The notes beneath the pieces are model-generated. The model was not told the DNA's origin and did not search any database. It saw only the letters and a list, made by a program, of their open reading frames with translations. From positions 1,067 to 23,569 of the forward strand of contig FR884524.1 in assembly GCA_000435535.1 (NCBI GenBank): a stretch of DNA of 22,503 nt, written 5' to 3'. Within the stretch, counting starts at the first letter, position 1, and every line of letters begins with the position of its first letter. This DNA is from Clostridium sp. CAG:575 (GTDB lineage Bacteria; Bacillota; Clostridia; TANB77; CAG-508). Of the stretch, positions 1-7,541 are shown piece after piece. Made by a program: the position numbers and the translations under genes.

Positions 1-1
1 T

Positions 2-409
2 GCAATTATATCAATACTTTTAGTTACAAATGGAATGATATATTCTAAGCCTAAATTTTTATATGAAAATTATCAAAATTGTTTAGATATAGCTAATGAA
101 AATAGTGAAAAATCATTTGTATATGTTTATGATAACTTTTTTAATCATATGCAAAGCATTCCAGAAATGATGATTTATGAAAAAACTTTAATCTTTAATT
201 ATAATAATGATGAGTTAAGATGTATTGTTGATGATGAAAATTTAAATAATGAAGGTTCATTTGTTTTATCAATAAAAGCATATATGGATAATGATAAAAT
301 TCTTAACGAGATAAAAGATAATTCAGATTTTAAAAATATCACTTTACTTTATGAAGGTGGAAATGAAGATGGAGTTGTTAATAACAATTATTATTTAGTT
401 TCAAAATAA
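2..409 (+). CDS. C-terminal part of an unrecognised protein, probably membrane-anchored (5' end outside window)
   Basis: The frame is open from base 2, and the residues before the first Met at 35 read AISILLVTNG. This looks like the end of a hydrophobic segment, so the true start most likely lies to the left of the window and the piece seen here is a C-terminal domain of about 135 residues. What remains is polar, rich in Asn, Asp, Glu and Tyr, has no cysteine cluster, and ends YYLVSK. No catalytic motif is recognised. The arrangement of a hydrophobic segment followed by a small polar domain at the C-terminus would fit a polytopic membrane enzyme, for example a GT39-type glycosyltransferase, but this is only a guess. 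The gene converges with uvrC, and the palindrome at 422-532 lies between and across their ends. Confidence 0.6.
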   Translation, partial: AIISILLVTNGMIYSKPKFLYENYQNCLDIANENSEKSFVYVYDNFFNHMQSIPEMMIYEKTLIFNYNNDELRCIVDDENLNNEGSFVLSIKAYMDNDKILNEIKDNSDFKNITLLYEGGNEDGVVNNNYYLVSK

Positions 410-421
410 CTAATAAATCAA

Positions 422-532
422 GAGGGAGAAAGAGAGAAAGAAAAAGAGAGGGAGAGAGGGACGTTCCTTAAAATTCCCATTTTTGAGGAACGTCCCTCTC
501 TCCCTCTCTTTCTCTTTCTCTCTCTTTCCCTC
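422..532. repeat. Long imperfect palindrome of purine/pyrimidine-rich DNA
   Basis: Two arms of 49 nt (422-470 and 484-532) are reverse complements with about four imperfections (one of them G-T) around a 13-nt loop (471-483). The top-strand left arm is almost pure A/G (GAGGGAGAAAGAGAG and so on) and the right arm almost pure C/T, with ACGTTCC/GGAACGT next to the loop. The uvrC stop codon (468-470) lies at the inner end of the left arm, and the right arm is translated as the uvrC tail. The structure may act as a terminator between the convergent genes, although no clear T tract follows. It resembles a small non-autonomous palindromic repeat; whether copies exist elsewhere in the genome cannot be seen here. 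Confidence 0.85.
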
Positions 533-2321
533 TTTCTTTTTCTGCAATTTCTTCTGCTATTTTTTCTGTAATTCCCTTAACTTGCATTAATTCTTCTTTG
601 CTAGCTTGTTTTATTTTACTTACACTTCCAAAATGTTTTAGTAACTCTTTCTTTTTTGCTTCTCCAATTCCTTTTATATCATCTAATTCTGATTTGGTTA
701 TTGCTTTTTCTCTTAATTTTCTATGATATGTAATTGCTGTATCGTGTACCGTGTCTTGAAATCTTGTAATTAAATTCATTAAATTTTCTGAAATTGGTAT
801 CTCATTTCTATTTTCATCAATTAATGCTCTAGTTTGGTGTTTATCATTTTTTACCATCCCAAATATTTTTATATCTAACTTTGGATATTTATTTATAGCT
901 GTTCTAATTGCTCTTATTTGTGTTATTCCTCCATCTGCAAAAATTGCATCTGGTAATTTTCCAAATCCGCTTCCATTTTGTCCATCTATTGAATGTGCTA
1001 TTCTTCTTGTTACGACTTCTTCCATACATTTTGGATCGTCTTGTGTTAAAACAGTTTTTATTTTAAATTTTCTTGATAAATTTTTCTTAATAACACCATC
1101 TTGCATTACACACATTCCTGCAACCATAAATTCTCCTGAAATGTTGGAAATATCAAATGTTTCTATTTTTCTAGGAAGTTTATCCATTTTTAATGCGTCT
1201 TTTAATTCTAATAAAATTTCTGATTTATCCTTTTCTTTATTTTCCAAAGTAACTTTTGCATTATTTTCTGCCATTTCTACAAATCTTAATTTTTCGCCTT
1301 TTTTAGGGCTTTTAAATTCCACTTTTTTTCCAACAATTGTGGATAACCATTGCTCTAATACATCTTTTTCAGCTAATTCTTCTCTTAACATTATTTTATT
1401 TGGAATATTTGGATTATCCATATAATATTGTTTTATAAATCCAGCTAAAATTTCTCCATCTTCCATGTCCTTAAGTTCTGGGAAAAAGTAGTGTTCTCTA
1501 CCTATCATTTTACTTCCACGGACAAAAAATATTTCTATACATACTTCTAATTCTGATTTATATAATCCAATTACATCTATATTATTTTCTGAAATATTTG
1601 ATACTTTTTGTTTTGCAGATACTCTTTCTATTGCTAATTTTCTATCTCTAATATATGCAGCATTTTCAAAGTCTAATTTAGCAGACGCTTCTTGCATTTG
1701 TCTATCTAATTCTTTTAATATTTTGTCTGTTTTTCCATCTAACAAATCTATTATTTCATCAATTTGTTTTCTATATTCTTCAGGAGTCACATATCCCATA
1801 CATGGTGCTAAACATCTTTTTATGTGATAATTTAAGCATGGTCTAGTAGTTGACTTAAAGTTTCTACATTGTCTAATTTTATATTTTTGTTTTATAAAAT
1901 CTACCATTTCTTTTGCTGCTCCTGGGTTTGCATATGGTCCAAAATATTTTGCTCCATCATTTATTACTCTTCTGGTTATCATTACATTTGGATATTCTGA
2001 TTTTATATCTATTTTTATATATGGATATGTTTTATCATCTTTTAATAAAACATTAAATTTAGGTCTATTTTTCTTTATTAAATTACACTCTAATATTAAT
2101 GCTTCTGCTTCGTTGTCTACCACTATATACTCAAAATGGTCAATTAAGCTTACCATTTTTTTGATTCTTTCGGTCTTATTTGTTTTTCTAAAATATGACC
2201 TTACCCTATTTTTTAAAGAAACTGCTTTTCCAACATATATAATTGTATCATCTTTATCATGCATAACATATACCCCAGGTTTCCCTGGCAATTTTTTTAG
2301 TTCCTCTTCTATATTAAACAT
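468..2321 (-). CDS. uvrC: UvrABC system protein C (excinuclease subunit)
   Basis: UvrC makes the incisions on both sides of a lesion in nucleotide excision repair, working with UvrA and UvrB in the cytoplasm. The N-terminus carries the GIY-YIG nuclease (PGVYVMHDKDDTIIYVGKA, about residues 12-32). A UVR motif that binds UvrB follows near residues 200-235 (DFENAAYIRDR). The RNase H-like nuclease has FDISNISG and PDAIFADGG, and there is a C-terminal helix-hairpin-helix region (DDIKGIGEAKKKELL, then QVKGIT). I place the start at 2321 (617 aa) because AAGGTG lies about 7 nt upstream; two earlier in-frame ATGs (2336, 2357) have no ribosome binding site. The last 20 or so residues (KEREREREGERDVPQKWEF) are encoded by the palindrome at 422-532 and look like an added tail. 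It lies 67 bp downstream of hpt with no obvious terminator between, so the two are probably cotranscribed. Confidence 0.97.
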   Translation of the reverse strand: MFNIEEELKKLPGKPGVYVMHDKDDTIIYVGKAVSLKNRVRSYFRKTNKTERIKKMVSLIDHFEYIVVDNEAEALILECNLIKKNRPKFNVLLKDDKTYPYIKIDIKSEYPNVMITRRVINDGAKYFGPYANPGAAKEMVDFIKQKYKIRQCRNFKSTTRPCLNYHIKRCLAPCMGYVTPEEYRKQIDEIIDLLDGKTDKILKELDRQMQEASAKLDFENAAYIRDRKLAIERVSAKQKVSNISENNIDVIGLYKSELEVCIEIFFVRGSKMIGREHYFFPELKDMEDGEILAGFIKQYYMDNPNIPNKIMLREELAEKDVLEQWLSTIVGKKVEFKSPKKGEKLRFVEMAENNAKVTLENKEKDKSEILLELKDALKMDKLPRKIETFDISNISGEFMVAGMCVMQDGVIKKNLSRKFKIKTVLTQDDPKCMEEVVTRRIAHSIDGQNGSGFGKLPDAIFADGGITQIRAIRTAINKYPKLDIKIFGMVKNDKHQTRALIDENRNEIPISENLMNLITRFQDTVHDTAITYHRKLREKAITKSELDDIKGIGEAKKKELLKHFGSVSKIKQASKEELMQVKGITEKIAEEIAEKERGKEREREREGERDVPQKWEF

Positions 2322-2388
2322 ACTTTTCACCTTCATCACTATGCTAAAACCTTTCATAAAATTTTAGCATTGATTATTAAGTCTCCCC

Positions 2389-2901
2389 TTATTCCTTATA
2401 TCCTATGTAAGGTAAATTTCTCAGATTTTGATTATCATCTAATCCAAACCCTATTACAAATTTGTCTTCAATTTGAAATCCAATATAATCCACATTTAGT
2501 TCAATTACTCTTCTTGAAGGTTTGCTTAACAAAGTTGCTATTTTTACACTATTAGGATTTTTTGATTTTAAATGTTCTAATAAAAAGTCTAAAGTTCTTC
2601 CTGTATCTACAATATCTTCAACTATAATAACGTCTTTTCCTTCTATGCTTTGTTTTATGTCTTTGTGCAGTGTAACTTTTCCTGTACTTTCTGTTCCTTC
2701 ATAACTTGATACTTCTATAAATTCAAAAATTATATTATTTTTTATTCTTTTTGCTAGTTCCCACATAAATGGAACAGAGCCTTTTAAAATTCCTAAAAAT
2801 ACTATATCTTTTCCCTTATAATCTTTTTCAATCTCTTTTGCTAATTCATCTAATCTTTTTTCTAATCTTGGTTTGTTTATTAATATATTTATATCATTCA
2901 T
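2389..2901 (-). CDS. hpt: Hypoxanthine phosphoribosyltransferase
   Basis: This purine salvage enzyme converts hypoxanthine (and usually guanine) plus PRPP to IMP (GMP) in the cytoplasm. At 170 aa it has the normal length for the family. The PRPP-binding loop VIIVEDIVDTGRT spans residues 91-103 and is diagnostic. The N-terminal stretch GILKGSVPFMWELAKRI and the flexible-loop region SSYEGTESTG are also typical of bacterial Hpt. AGAAGGGA lies about 9 nt before the ATG. A promoter sits at 2937-2966. In Bacillus hpt sits between tilS and ftsH; here it is followed instead by uvrC. Confidence 0.96.
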   Translation of the reverse strand: MNDINILINKPRLEKRLDELAKEIEKDYKGKDIVFLGILKGSVPFMWELAKRIKNNIIFEFIEVSSYEGTESTGKVTLHKDIKQSIEGKDVIIVEDIVDTGRTLDFLLEHLKSKNPNSVKIATLLSKPSRRVIELNVDYIGFQIEDKFVIGFGLDDNQNLRNLPYIGYKE

Positions 2902-2936
2902 ATAAATACGTCCCTTCTTTAATTTATTTTTTATAT

Positions 2937-2966
2937 ATTATAACTTATAATTAAATGCTAAATCAA
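2937..2966 (-). promoter_or_regulatory. Sigma-A-type promoter of hpt-uvrC
   Basis: On the minus strand TTGATT (2961-2966), an 18-nt spacer and TATAAT (2937-2942) precede hpt. The expected transcript starts near 2930, giving a leader of about 30 nt. The terminator of the preceding gene lies directly upstream. Confidence 0.7.
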
Positions 2967-2975
2967 CATTAATTT

Positions 2976-3036
2976 GAAAAAACAGCCTAGAACAAATATA
3001 TTACAATATGGTAATTACTTGTTTTAGACTGTTTTA
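2976..3036 (-). terminator. Intrinsic terminator of the 3044-3949 gene
   Basis: A 15-bp stem (arms 2981-2995 and 3019-3033, two G-T pairs) surrounds a loop that can itself fold. Reading on the minus strand, it is followed by a T tract (the A run at about 2977-2982). It lies 11 bp after the stop codon of the leftward gene. Confidence 0.8.
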
Positions 3037-3043
3037 TATGGGA

Positions 3044-3949
3044 TTATCTCAAAAACTTCTTTAATTTCTTTGAAAAAATATTTGTAGTTCTAACCATCCT
3101 GTCTTCTCTTACTACTTCAGTATATGTATACCTTTGTACGACATTATTTGCAACTGTTACTTCAGAATATATTTCGTTATCCAGTTTTGCTCCAATATAA
3201 ATGGACACATCCTCTTTCTCCATTATTTCCATCATTTCTTTCAATAATGGCTTTATATTATAATAAATCCACTTATTTTTGTTGCTGCCTGCATTGATAT
3301 TAAAAAGAATATCTTCTACTTTTTTATCAAATTCTGCTCCTTTAGACGGATATTCCATTATGATTTTTTTGTTGCCTACATTCATAATAACCTTAGTTGT
3401 CTTTTCTTCATAACAATTATAATTGAATTCAAGCTTTAAATCAGTATGGGTGCCATCAATATTCAGCCTGCTAACTAAAGTTTTATAAAGTTCAATATTT
3501 TCTTTTGTAAGTGCTTGACTATTGTCAAATTCATTACAATCTGTTAAAATTTGATAATAAAACTCCCGATTTGTCAATGGTTCTATTGAGCTGTTTATTC
3601 TTCCAATTATATATTTTGACATGTTTTCAAAATTGTATGCGAAACTATCACATATAAAGTAATATTTTTTTCCTACTCTATCCTTAAATTCAAATCGAAC
3701 ATATTTAGTTCTCCCATACATTTTGGTAATAATAATTGGAAAGATAACTTCTTTCAATTGACAAAATAAATCTTTGAACTTTTTTACTTCAATTTTTTTA
3801 TATTTTTTTAGATAATACATCAATCCTGAAATTCCTCCATCTGTTTCATTCAATACTACTGAAGCTTGGCCAAGAATAACATTTTCAAAAAAGCCATCAT
3901 TTTCTAGTTTTTTCCGAAATTTTTCGATTTCAACTTCATCTCTTCTCAT
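3044..3949 (-). CDS. Hypothetical protein, 301 aa
   Basis: I do not recognise a family. The protein is soluble, with no signal peptide or membrane segment, and mixes alpha and beta regions. The N-terminus is highly charged (MRRDEVEIEKFRKKLEND) and the C-terminus is basic (FSKKLKKFLR). Alternating hydrophobic segments such as KVIMNVGNKKIIMEYPSK suggest a beta-rich middle. Expression signals are strong: AGGAGGA about 6 nt before the ATG, a near-consensus promoter (4018-4046), a palindrome just downstream of the predicted transcript start (3991-4005), and its own terminator (2976-3036). It therefore looks like a functional single-gene unit. Its base composition appears slightly less AT-rich than uvrC or glmS, which may mean acquisition. 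Confidence 0.85.
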   Translation of the reverse strand: MRRDEVEIEKFRKKLENDGFFENVILGQASVVLNETDGGISGLMYYLKKYKKIEVKKFKDLFCQLKEVIFPIIITKMYGRTKYVRFEFKDRVGKKYYFICDSFAYNFENMSKYIIGRINSSIEPLTNREFYYQILTDCNEFDNSQALTKENIELYKTLVSRLNIDGTHTDLKLEFNYNCYEEKTTKVIMNVGNKKIIMEYPSKGAEFDKKVEDILFNINAGSNKNKWIYYNIKPLLKEMMEIMEKEDVSIYIGAKLDNEIYSEVTVANNVVQRYTYTEVVREDRMVRTTNIFSKKLKKFLR

Positions 3950-3990
3950 TTTTTATCCTCCTAATAATTATTTTTGGAATTTTTCAACTT

Positions 3991-4005
3991 TTCACATAAT
4001 GTGAA
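3991..4005. promoter_or_regulatory. Perfect palindrome, possible operator
   Basis: TTCACATAATGTGAA has 7-bp inverted arms around a single central A. It covers roughly +6 to +20 of the transcript expected from the leftward promoter at 4018-4046, a position where a dimeric repressor would block transcription. No regulator is encoded next to it, so the binding protein is unknown. Confidence 0.45.
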
Positions 4006-4017
4006 TATTATAGTATT

Positions 4018-4046
4018 ATTTTATCATTTTTTATGTAAAGTGTCAA
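4018..4046 (-). promoter_or_regulatory. Sigma-A-type promoter of the 3044-3949 gene
   Basis: On the minus strand a perfect TTGACA (4041-4046) is followed by a 17-nt spacer and TAAAAT (4018-4023). The predicted start of transcription is near 4011. It faces away from the promoter at 4057-4085. Confidence 0.75.
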
Positions 4047-4056
4047 TTTAGAATTA

Positions 4057-4085
4057 TTGATTTTTTCATGAAACTTTGATATACT
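4057..4085 (+). promoter_or_regulatory. Sigma-A-type promoter of the 4138-4500 gene
   Basis: TTGATT (4057-4062), a 17-nt spacer and TATACT (4080-4085) precede the rightward gene by about 50 bp. Confidence 0.7.
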
Positions 4086-4137
4086 TTAATAAATTTATTA
4101 ATTAGTTTTCCATATTAACAACAAGGAGGATTTCATT

Positions 4138-4500
4138 ATGGGTAAATTACGGAAAATAAAGAACACAGTAAATGAATATGTAAAATTATTAGTAGAACAC
4201 CCTGAAGTGTTAAAAAATAATTACAAATATTATCTTAATGAAATTAATGCTTTAGAAAAACAAATTAATTTATATATAGATAATTATTGTAATTCTTTTC
4301 AATCTTGGTGTGATACATCAGTTAATGTTTTTTATATTAATGATACTAACATTTTTGTCAAGCTAAAGAAATTATTTCTTATGTCAGTTGTTAACCATCA
4401 TTTAAGCAAAATTAGTTACAATTTAGCTGTATGTGGCATTTTAAATGATAATCTTGATTTTATAAAAAATCGATTAACTCAATATGAATATTTTTCATAG
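4138..4500 (+). CDS. Hypothetical protein, 120 aa
   Basis: No family is recognised. The protein is rich in Asn, Lys, Leu and Tyr and appears mostly helical, with no clear membrane segment and no signal peptide. It opens with a basic stretch (MGKLRKIKNTVNEYVK). The start is well supported: AAGGAGGA at 4123-4130 lies 7 nt before the ATG, and a promoter is present at 4057-4085. A terminator follows at 4541-4577. The gene is divergent from the 301-aa gene and shares its intergenic control region, so joint regulation is possible. Base composition matches the AT-rich host genes. Confidence 0.8.
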   Translation: MGKLRKIKNTVNEYVKLLVEHPEVLKNNYKYYLNEINALEKQINLYIDNYCNSFQSWCDTSVNVFYINDTNIFVKLKKLFLMSVVNHHLSKISYNLAVCGILNDNLDFIKNRLTQYEYFS

Positions 4501-4540
4501 AACTGTCTTTAAACTTTTAATAAAGTTTTAAAGTAAAATT

Positions 4541-4577
4541 TAAAAACAAAAGAAGGCCCTATTAATGGCCTTCTTTT
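4541..4577. terminator. Bidirectional intrinsic terminator
   Basis: A perfect 11-bp stem AAAAGAAGGCC / GGCCTTCTTTT (4548-4558 and 4567-4577) has an 8-nt loop. The minus-strand reading has the better T tract (TTTTGTTTTTAAATTTT), so it should end the leftward 4616-5140 gene strongly and the rightward 4138-4500 gene as well. A second, AT-only hairpin (4507-4533) lies just before it. Confidence 0.88.
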
Positions 4578-4615
4578 GAGGTTTACTTAGTATGAGCTTT
4601 CACTTACCTTGACAT

Positions 4616-5140
4616 CTACTCGTCAGCATTGGTATAAGCATCCAATTCACCTAACGCCCAAGTGAGCTGATTGATGCAAGCCTGCAGAAGCATTGTTCCT
4701 GTGTGCAGATGTTCTTCCTGAGGTGCCGGTGTTCCATACAGATGATGTGTCTCTAATTTTGAAACAAACAACAAATCCTGTGGTTCCAGGTTGTCCAAAT
4801 ATACGAATTTTTTGGCTTCGTCTACGGTAACATCCGGTGTATCCTGCTGGAAAGTAACCTGCTGTATTCCCAAAAATGAACAGCAATCCTCATACTTTTC
4901 GATAAGGCTTTTTCTTTCCGCTGCGATTTTTTTTGATAAATCAGAGATTTCTTTTTCGCTAAATTCGCCTTCTCTTACTGCTTTCATTTTCCGAGCCAAA
5001 TGCCTTGTTTCATGTGCTGCATGGGTTCTTCCAACAATTTCTCTGCCTCTAACTTCGTATTTTTCCTTGCCTGCATTTCCTGTTCCAGCTGCATTTTTTT
5101 CATTTTCTGCATTAGTTCTTTCGTTTAAATCTTTGCTCAT
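4616..5140 (-). CDS. Hypothetical protein, 174 aa, composition unlike its neighbours
   Basis: No family is recognised. The protein is hydrophilic and mostly helical: a low-complexity N-terminus rich in Asn, Ala, Gly and Glu, a charged stretch likely to form helices (about residues 30-85), and a C-terminal part with Trp and His (LETHHLYGTPAPQEEHLH, then LTWALGELDAY). There is no membrane segment. GGAGGT lies 7 nt before the ATG, a near-consensus promoter is at 5182-5210 and the terminator at 4541-4577 closes the unit. The DNA is clearly richer in G and C than the genes on either side, with codons such as GGC, GCC and CTG that neighbours seldom use. This points to fairly recent horizontal acquisition of a self-contained one-gene cassette. 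Confidence 0.85.
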   Translation of the reverse strand: MSKDLNERTNAENEKNAAGTGNAGKEKYEVRGREIVGRTHAAHETRHLARKMKAVREGEFSEKEISDLSKKIAAERKSLIEKYEDCCSFLGIQQVTFQQDTPDVTVDEAKKFVYLDNLEPQDLLFVSKLETHHLYGTPAPQEEHLHTGTMLLQACINQLTWALGELDAYTNADE

Positions 5141-5181
5141 AAATTTACCTCCATAATGTAAAATTTTCCAACTGCATTTTT

Positions 5182-5210
5182 ATTTTACCTCATTATGTTA
5201 CCTTTGTCAA
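5182..5210 (-). promoter_or_regulatory. Sigma-A-type promoter of the 4616-5140 gene
   Basis: On the minus strand TTGACA (5205-5210), a 17-nt spacer and TAAAAT (5182-5187) give a predicted leader of about 35 nt. Hexamers and spacing are identical to the promoter at 4018-4046. Confidence 0.75.
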
Positions 5211-5241
5211 GTATTAACTAAAAAAATAATTTAATTAAATC

Positions 5242-5270
5242 TTGCACAATTTTTTCTTTTATAGTAATAT
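5242..5270 (+). promoter_or_regulatory. Probable promoter of the glmS transcript
   Basis: TTGCAC (5242-5247), a 17-nt spacer and TAATAT (5265-5270); an overlapping TATAAT at 5268-5273 is an alternative -10 with a longer spacer. The leader is nearly 300 nt and carries a 16-bp palindrome (AACTTAAATTTAAGTT, 5304-5319) and then the ribozyme. Bases 5141-5558 contain no gene; they hold this promoter, the divergent one at 5182-5210 and the ribozyme. Confidence 0.5.
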
Positions 5271-5360
5271 AATATCCATATACGGAAAAAACTGTATAGT
5301 TTTAACTTAAATTTAAGTTAAGTTTATTGAAAGTTGCATAAAAATTCAAAATGAAAGGAG

Positions 5361-5530
5361 TTTTATTCCAAGCGCCAGAACCATTAATGCAGGTTGACGA
5401 GGTCTAGGGTTATCGAAATTTCGGCGGATGCTCTAGTGGCTTTTGCTTAAAGTCATAAGTATTGATACAAAAAATAATAGAAATATTAAAACAGAATTCA
5501 ATACATTTAAGCGTGCAAACTTTCAATTCC
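5361..5530 (+). ncRNA. glmS: glmS ribozyme (glucosamine-6-phosphate-responsive self-cleaving riboswitch)
   Basis: The leader of glmS contains the diagnostic core: AAGCGCCAGAACC (from 5370), GGTTGACGAGG (5392-5402), then GGTTATCGAAATTTCGGCGG and a P3-like stem. By analogy with characterised members, cleavage falls between A5371 and G5372, just 5' of GCGCC. When glucosamine-6-phosphate binds, the RNA cuts itself, and in Bacillus the 5'-OH product is degraded by RNase J, shutting down GlmS synthesis. A P4-like pairing GTATTG/CAATAC (5459-5464 with 5499-5504) supports the 3' half. The 3' boundary is approximate. Position directly upstream of glmS confirms the assignment. Confidence 0.95.
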
Positions 5531-5558
5531 AAAATTTTAATTTTTAAGGAGGATTACT

Positions 5559-7400
5559 ATGTGTGGAATTGTTGGTTACATAGGAACAAAAAAAGCCTGC
5601 CCTATTTTATTAGCAGGTCTAAGTAGATTGGAATACAGAGGTTATGATTCAGCCGGTATTTCAACAATTGAAAAATCAGGTTTATCTTTGATGAAAGATA
5701 AAGGAAGAGTTAAAAATTTATATAATTTAGAAGGAATTGATGAATTAGAAGGAACTATTGGTATTGCTCATACAAGATGGGCTACTCATGGAAAACCATC
5801 TAAAGAAAATGCCCATCCTCATCAAGATAATTCAAAAACTTTTAGTGTAGTTCATAATGGTATTATTGAAAACTTTAATGAATTAAGAAAATTTTTATTA
5901 GAAAATGGATATACTTTTTATTCTCAAACAGATACAGAGATTATACCAAATTTGATACATTATTATTTTTATAAAGATACTGAAAACGATGATTTAAAAT
6001 TTTTAAGGGCTGTACGTAATGCTTGTCTTGATTTAAAAGGAAGCTTTGCTCTTGAAGTCATTTCAAAATTATATCCAGATAATATGGTAGTTGTAAGAAA
6101 GGATAGTCCTTTAGTAATTGGAACTTGCGAAGATGAAAAATATCTATCTTCTGATATTCCAGCAATACTTTCTTATACAAGAGACTTCTATTTATTAAAT
6201 GATTTAGAGTTTGTTTTATTAACAAAATCTAGTGCTCGTTTCTTTGATACAGATTTAAAAGAACTAGAAAAGGAAACTAAAACAATAGAATGGAATGCTT
6301 CTGCTGCAGAAAAAGATGGTTTTGATGATTTCATGTTAAAAGAAATTTATGAGCAACCATCAGCAATTAGAGAGACAATTGGTGCTAAATTAAATTTAGA
6401 TTCTACATGTGAATTTGATGAATTAAAATTCACAAAAGAATATTTATCAAGTTTAAATAAAATTTATATTGTAGCCTGTGGTACAGCAATGCATGCTGGA
6501 TTAAGTGGTAAAAATGCTATTGAAAAATTATGTAGAATTCCTGTAGAAGTTGACATTGCTTCAGAATTTCGTTATAGAGACCCTATTATAGACGAAAAAA
6601 CTTTGTGCATTTTTATTTCTCAATCTGGAGAAACAGCTGATACAATTGCAGCACTGAAATTATCTAAAGAAAAAGGTGCAAAAACACTTGCCATTACAAA
6701 TGTTATTGGAAGTTCTATAACAAGAGAAGCAAATTACTCTATATATACACACGCTGGTCCTGAAATTGCTGTTGCATCAACTAAAGCTTATACTTCTCAA
6801 GTTGTATTAATAAATATTTTAGCTATTTACTTTGCAGAAATATTAAAAACACAAACTTCTGAATTTATAAATGCTTTGAAAAAAGATATTTTGGAATTAC
6901 CTAAAAAAATAGAAGAAACATTAAAAACAAATGAACAAATCAAAAAATTTGCTAAACAAATTTATCAAGAAAAAGATGTATTTTTCTTAGGTAGAGGAAT
7001 TGATGAAACAGTTGCAAAAGAAGGTTCTTTAAAATTAAAAGAAATTTCTTATATTCATTCTGAAAGTTATGCAGCTGGTGAATTAAAACATGGTCCAATT
7101 GCTCTAATTGAAAATGGAATAACTGTTATTAGTATAATGACAGACCCTAATTTAGTTAAGAAAACTGTTAGCAATATTCAAGAGGTTATTACTCGAGGAG
7201 CTAAAACTTTGGTTATATCAAATCAAAATATAGATAAAAATATGTTTGATGTTACAATCGATATTCCAGAAACAAATTGTTTTGTTTCTCCAATTTTATC
7301 AATTGTTCCACTTCAATTGCTTGCTTACTACATTTCAAAAGAAAAAGGATTAGATGTTGATAAGCCTAGAAACCTAGCAAAATCTGTTACAGTTGAATAA
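5559..7400 (+). CDS. glmS: Glutamine--fructose-6-phosphate aminotransferase (isomerizing)
   Basis: GlmS makes glucosamine-6-phosphate from fructose-6-phosphate and glutamine, the first step towards UDP-GlcNAc for peptidoglycan. The N-terminal MCGIVGYIG exposes Cys2 as the glutaminase nucleophile after Met removal. The glutaminase domain continues through HTRWATHG and VHNGIIENF. Two SIS sugar-isomerase domains follow (about residues 290-430, with ISQSGETADT and STKAYTSQ; and 460-600, with GRGIDETVAKEGSLKLKEISYIHSE and AAGELKHGPIALI). The C-terminus DVDKPRNLAKSVTVE is typical of the family. At 613 aa it is normal in length. AAGGAGGA lies 5 nt before the ATG. It is controlled by the ribozyme in its leader and ends at a terminator (7404-7436). 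Confidence 0.98.
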   Translation: MCGIVGYIGTKKACPILLAGLSRLEYRGYDSAGISTIEKSGLSLMKDKGRVKNLYNLEGIDELEGTIGIAHTRWATHGKPSKENAHPHQDNSKTFSVVHNGIIENFNELRKFLLENGYTFYSQTDTEIIPNLIHYYFYKDTENDDLKFLRAVRNACLDLKGSFALEVISKLYPDNMVVVRKDSPLVIGTCEDEKYLSSDIPAILSYTRDFYLLNDLEFVLLTKSSARFFDTDLKELEKETKTIEWNASAAEKDGFDDFMLKEIYEQPSAIRETIGAKLNLDSTCEFDELKFTKEYLSSLNKIYIVACGTAMHAGLSGKNAIEKLCRIPVEVDIASEFRYRDPIIDEKTLCIFISQSGETADTIAALKLSKEKGAKTLAITNVIGSSITREANYSIYTHAGPEIAVASTKAYTSQVVLINILAIYFAEILKTQTSEFINALKKDILELPKKIEETLKTNEQIKKFAKQIYQEKDVFFLGRGIDETVAKEGSLKLKEISYIHSESYAAGELKHGPIALIENGITVISIMTDPNLVKKTVSNIQEVITRGAKTLVISNQNIDKNMFDVTIDIPETNCFVSPILSIVPLQLLAYYISKEKGLDVDKPRNLAKSVTVE

Positions 7401-7403
7401 TAC

Positions 7404-7436
7404 CTAAAAAAGAAGTCCTAGTACTTCTTTTTTTAG
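7404..7436. terminator. Intrinsic terminator after glmS
   Basis: AAAAAAGAAGT (7406-7416), a 6-nt loop and ACTTCTTTTTTT (7423-7434) form an A-rich/T-rich hairpin starting 5 bp after the glmS stop. It could also end leftward transcripts from bofA, about 100 bp away. Confidence 0.85.
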
Positions 7437-7541
7437 ACTTTAAAATTTTTTTGACCTTAATTAACAGTTTATAAACTAATCAAACATAAATCCTTAAGTG
7501 TCAACTACCTACCACACATATATTTTTTACTAAACATATTT

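Noticed and set aside
1141..1425. Rightward open frames across uvrC and hpt (also 2113-2367, 2370-2555, 2522-2704)
   Set aside because: They lie antisense to strongly conserved genes, lack ribosome binding sites and encode only AT-driven Phe/Leu/Ser-rich translations.
2907..2916. ACGTCCCTT in the hpt leader as a second copy of the palindrome core at 461-493
   Set aside because: Only about eight bases match, there is no inverted partner, and the stretch is simply the ribosome binding site region of hpt.
4647..5156. Alternative frames over the 4616-5140 gene on both strands
   Set aside because: No ribosome binding site or promoter fits them, whereas the 174-aa frame has a full set of expression signals; they stay open because of the higher GC content.
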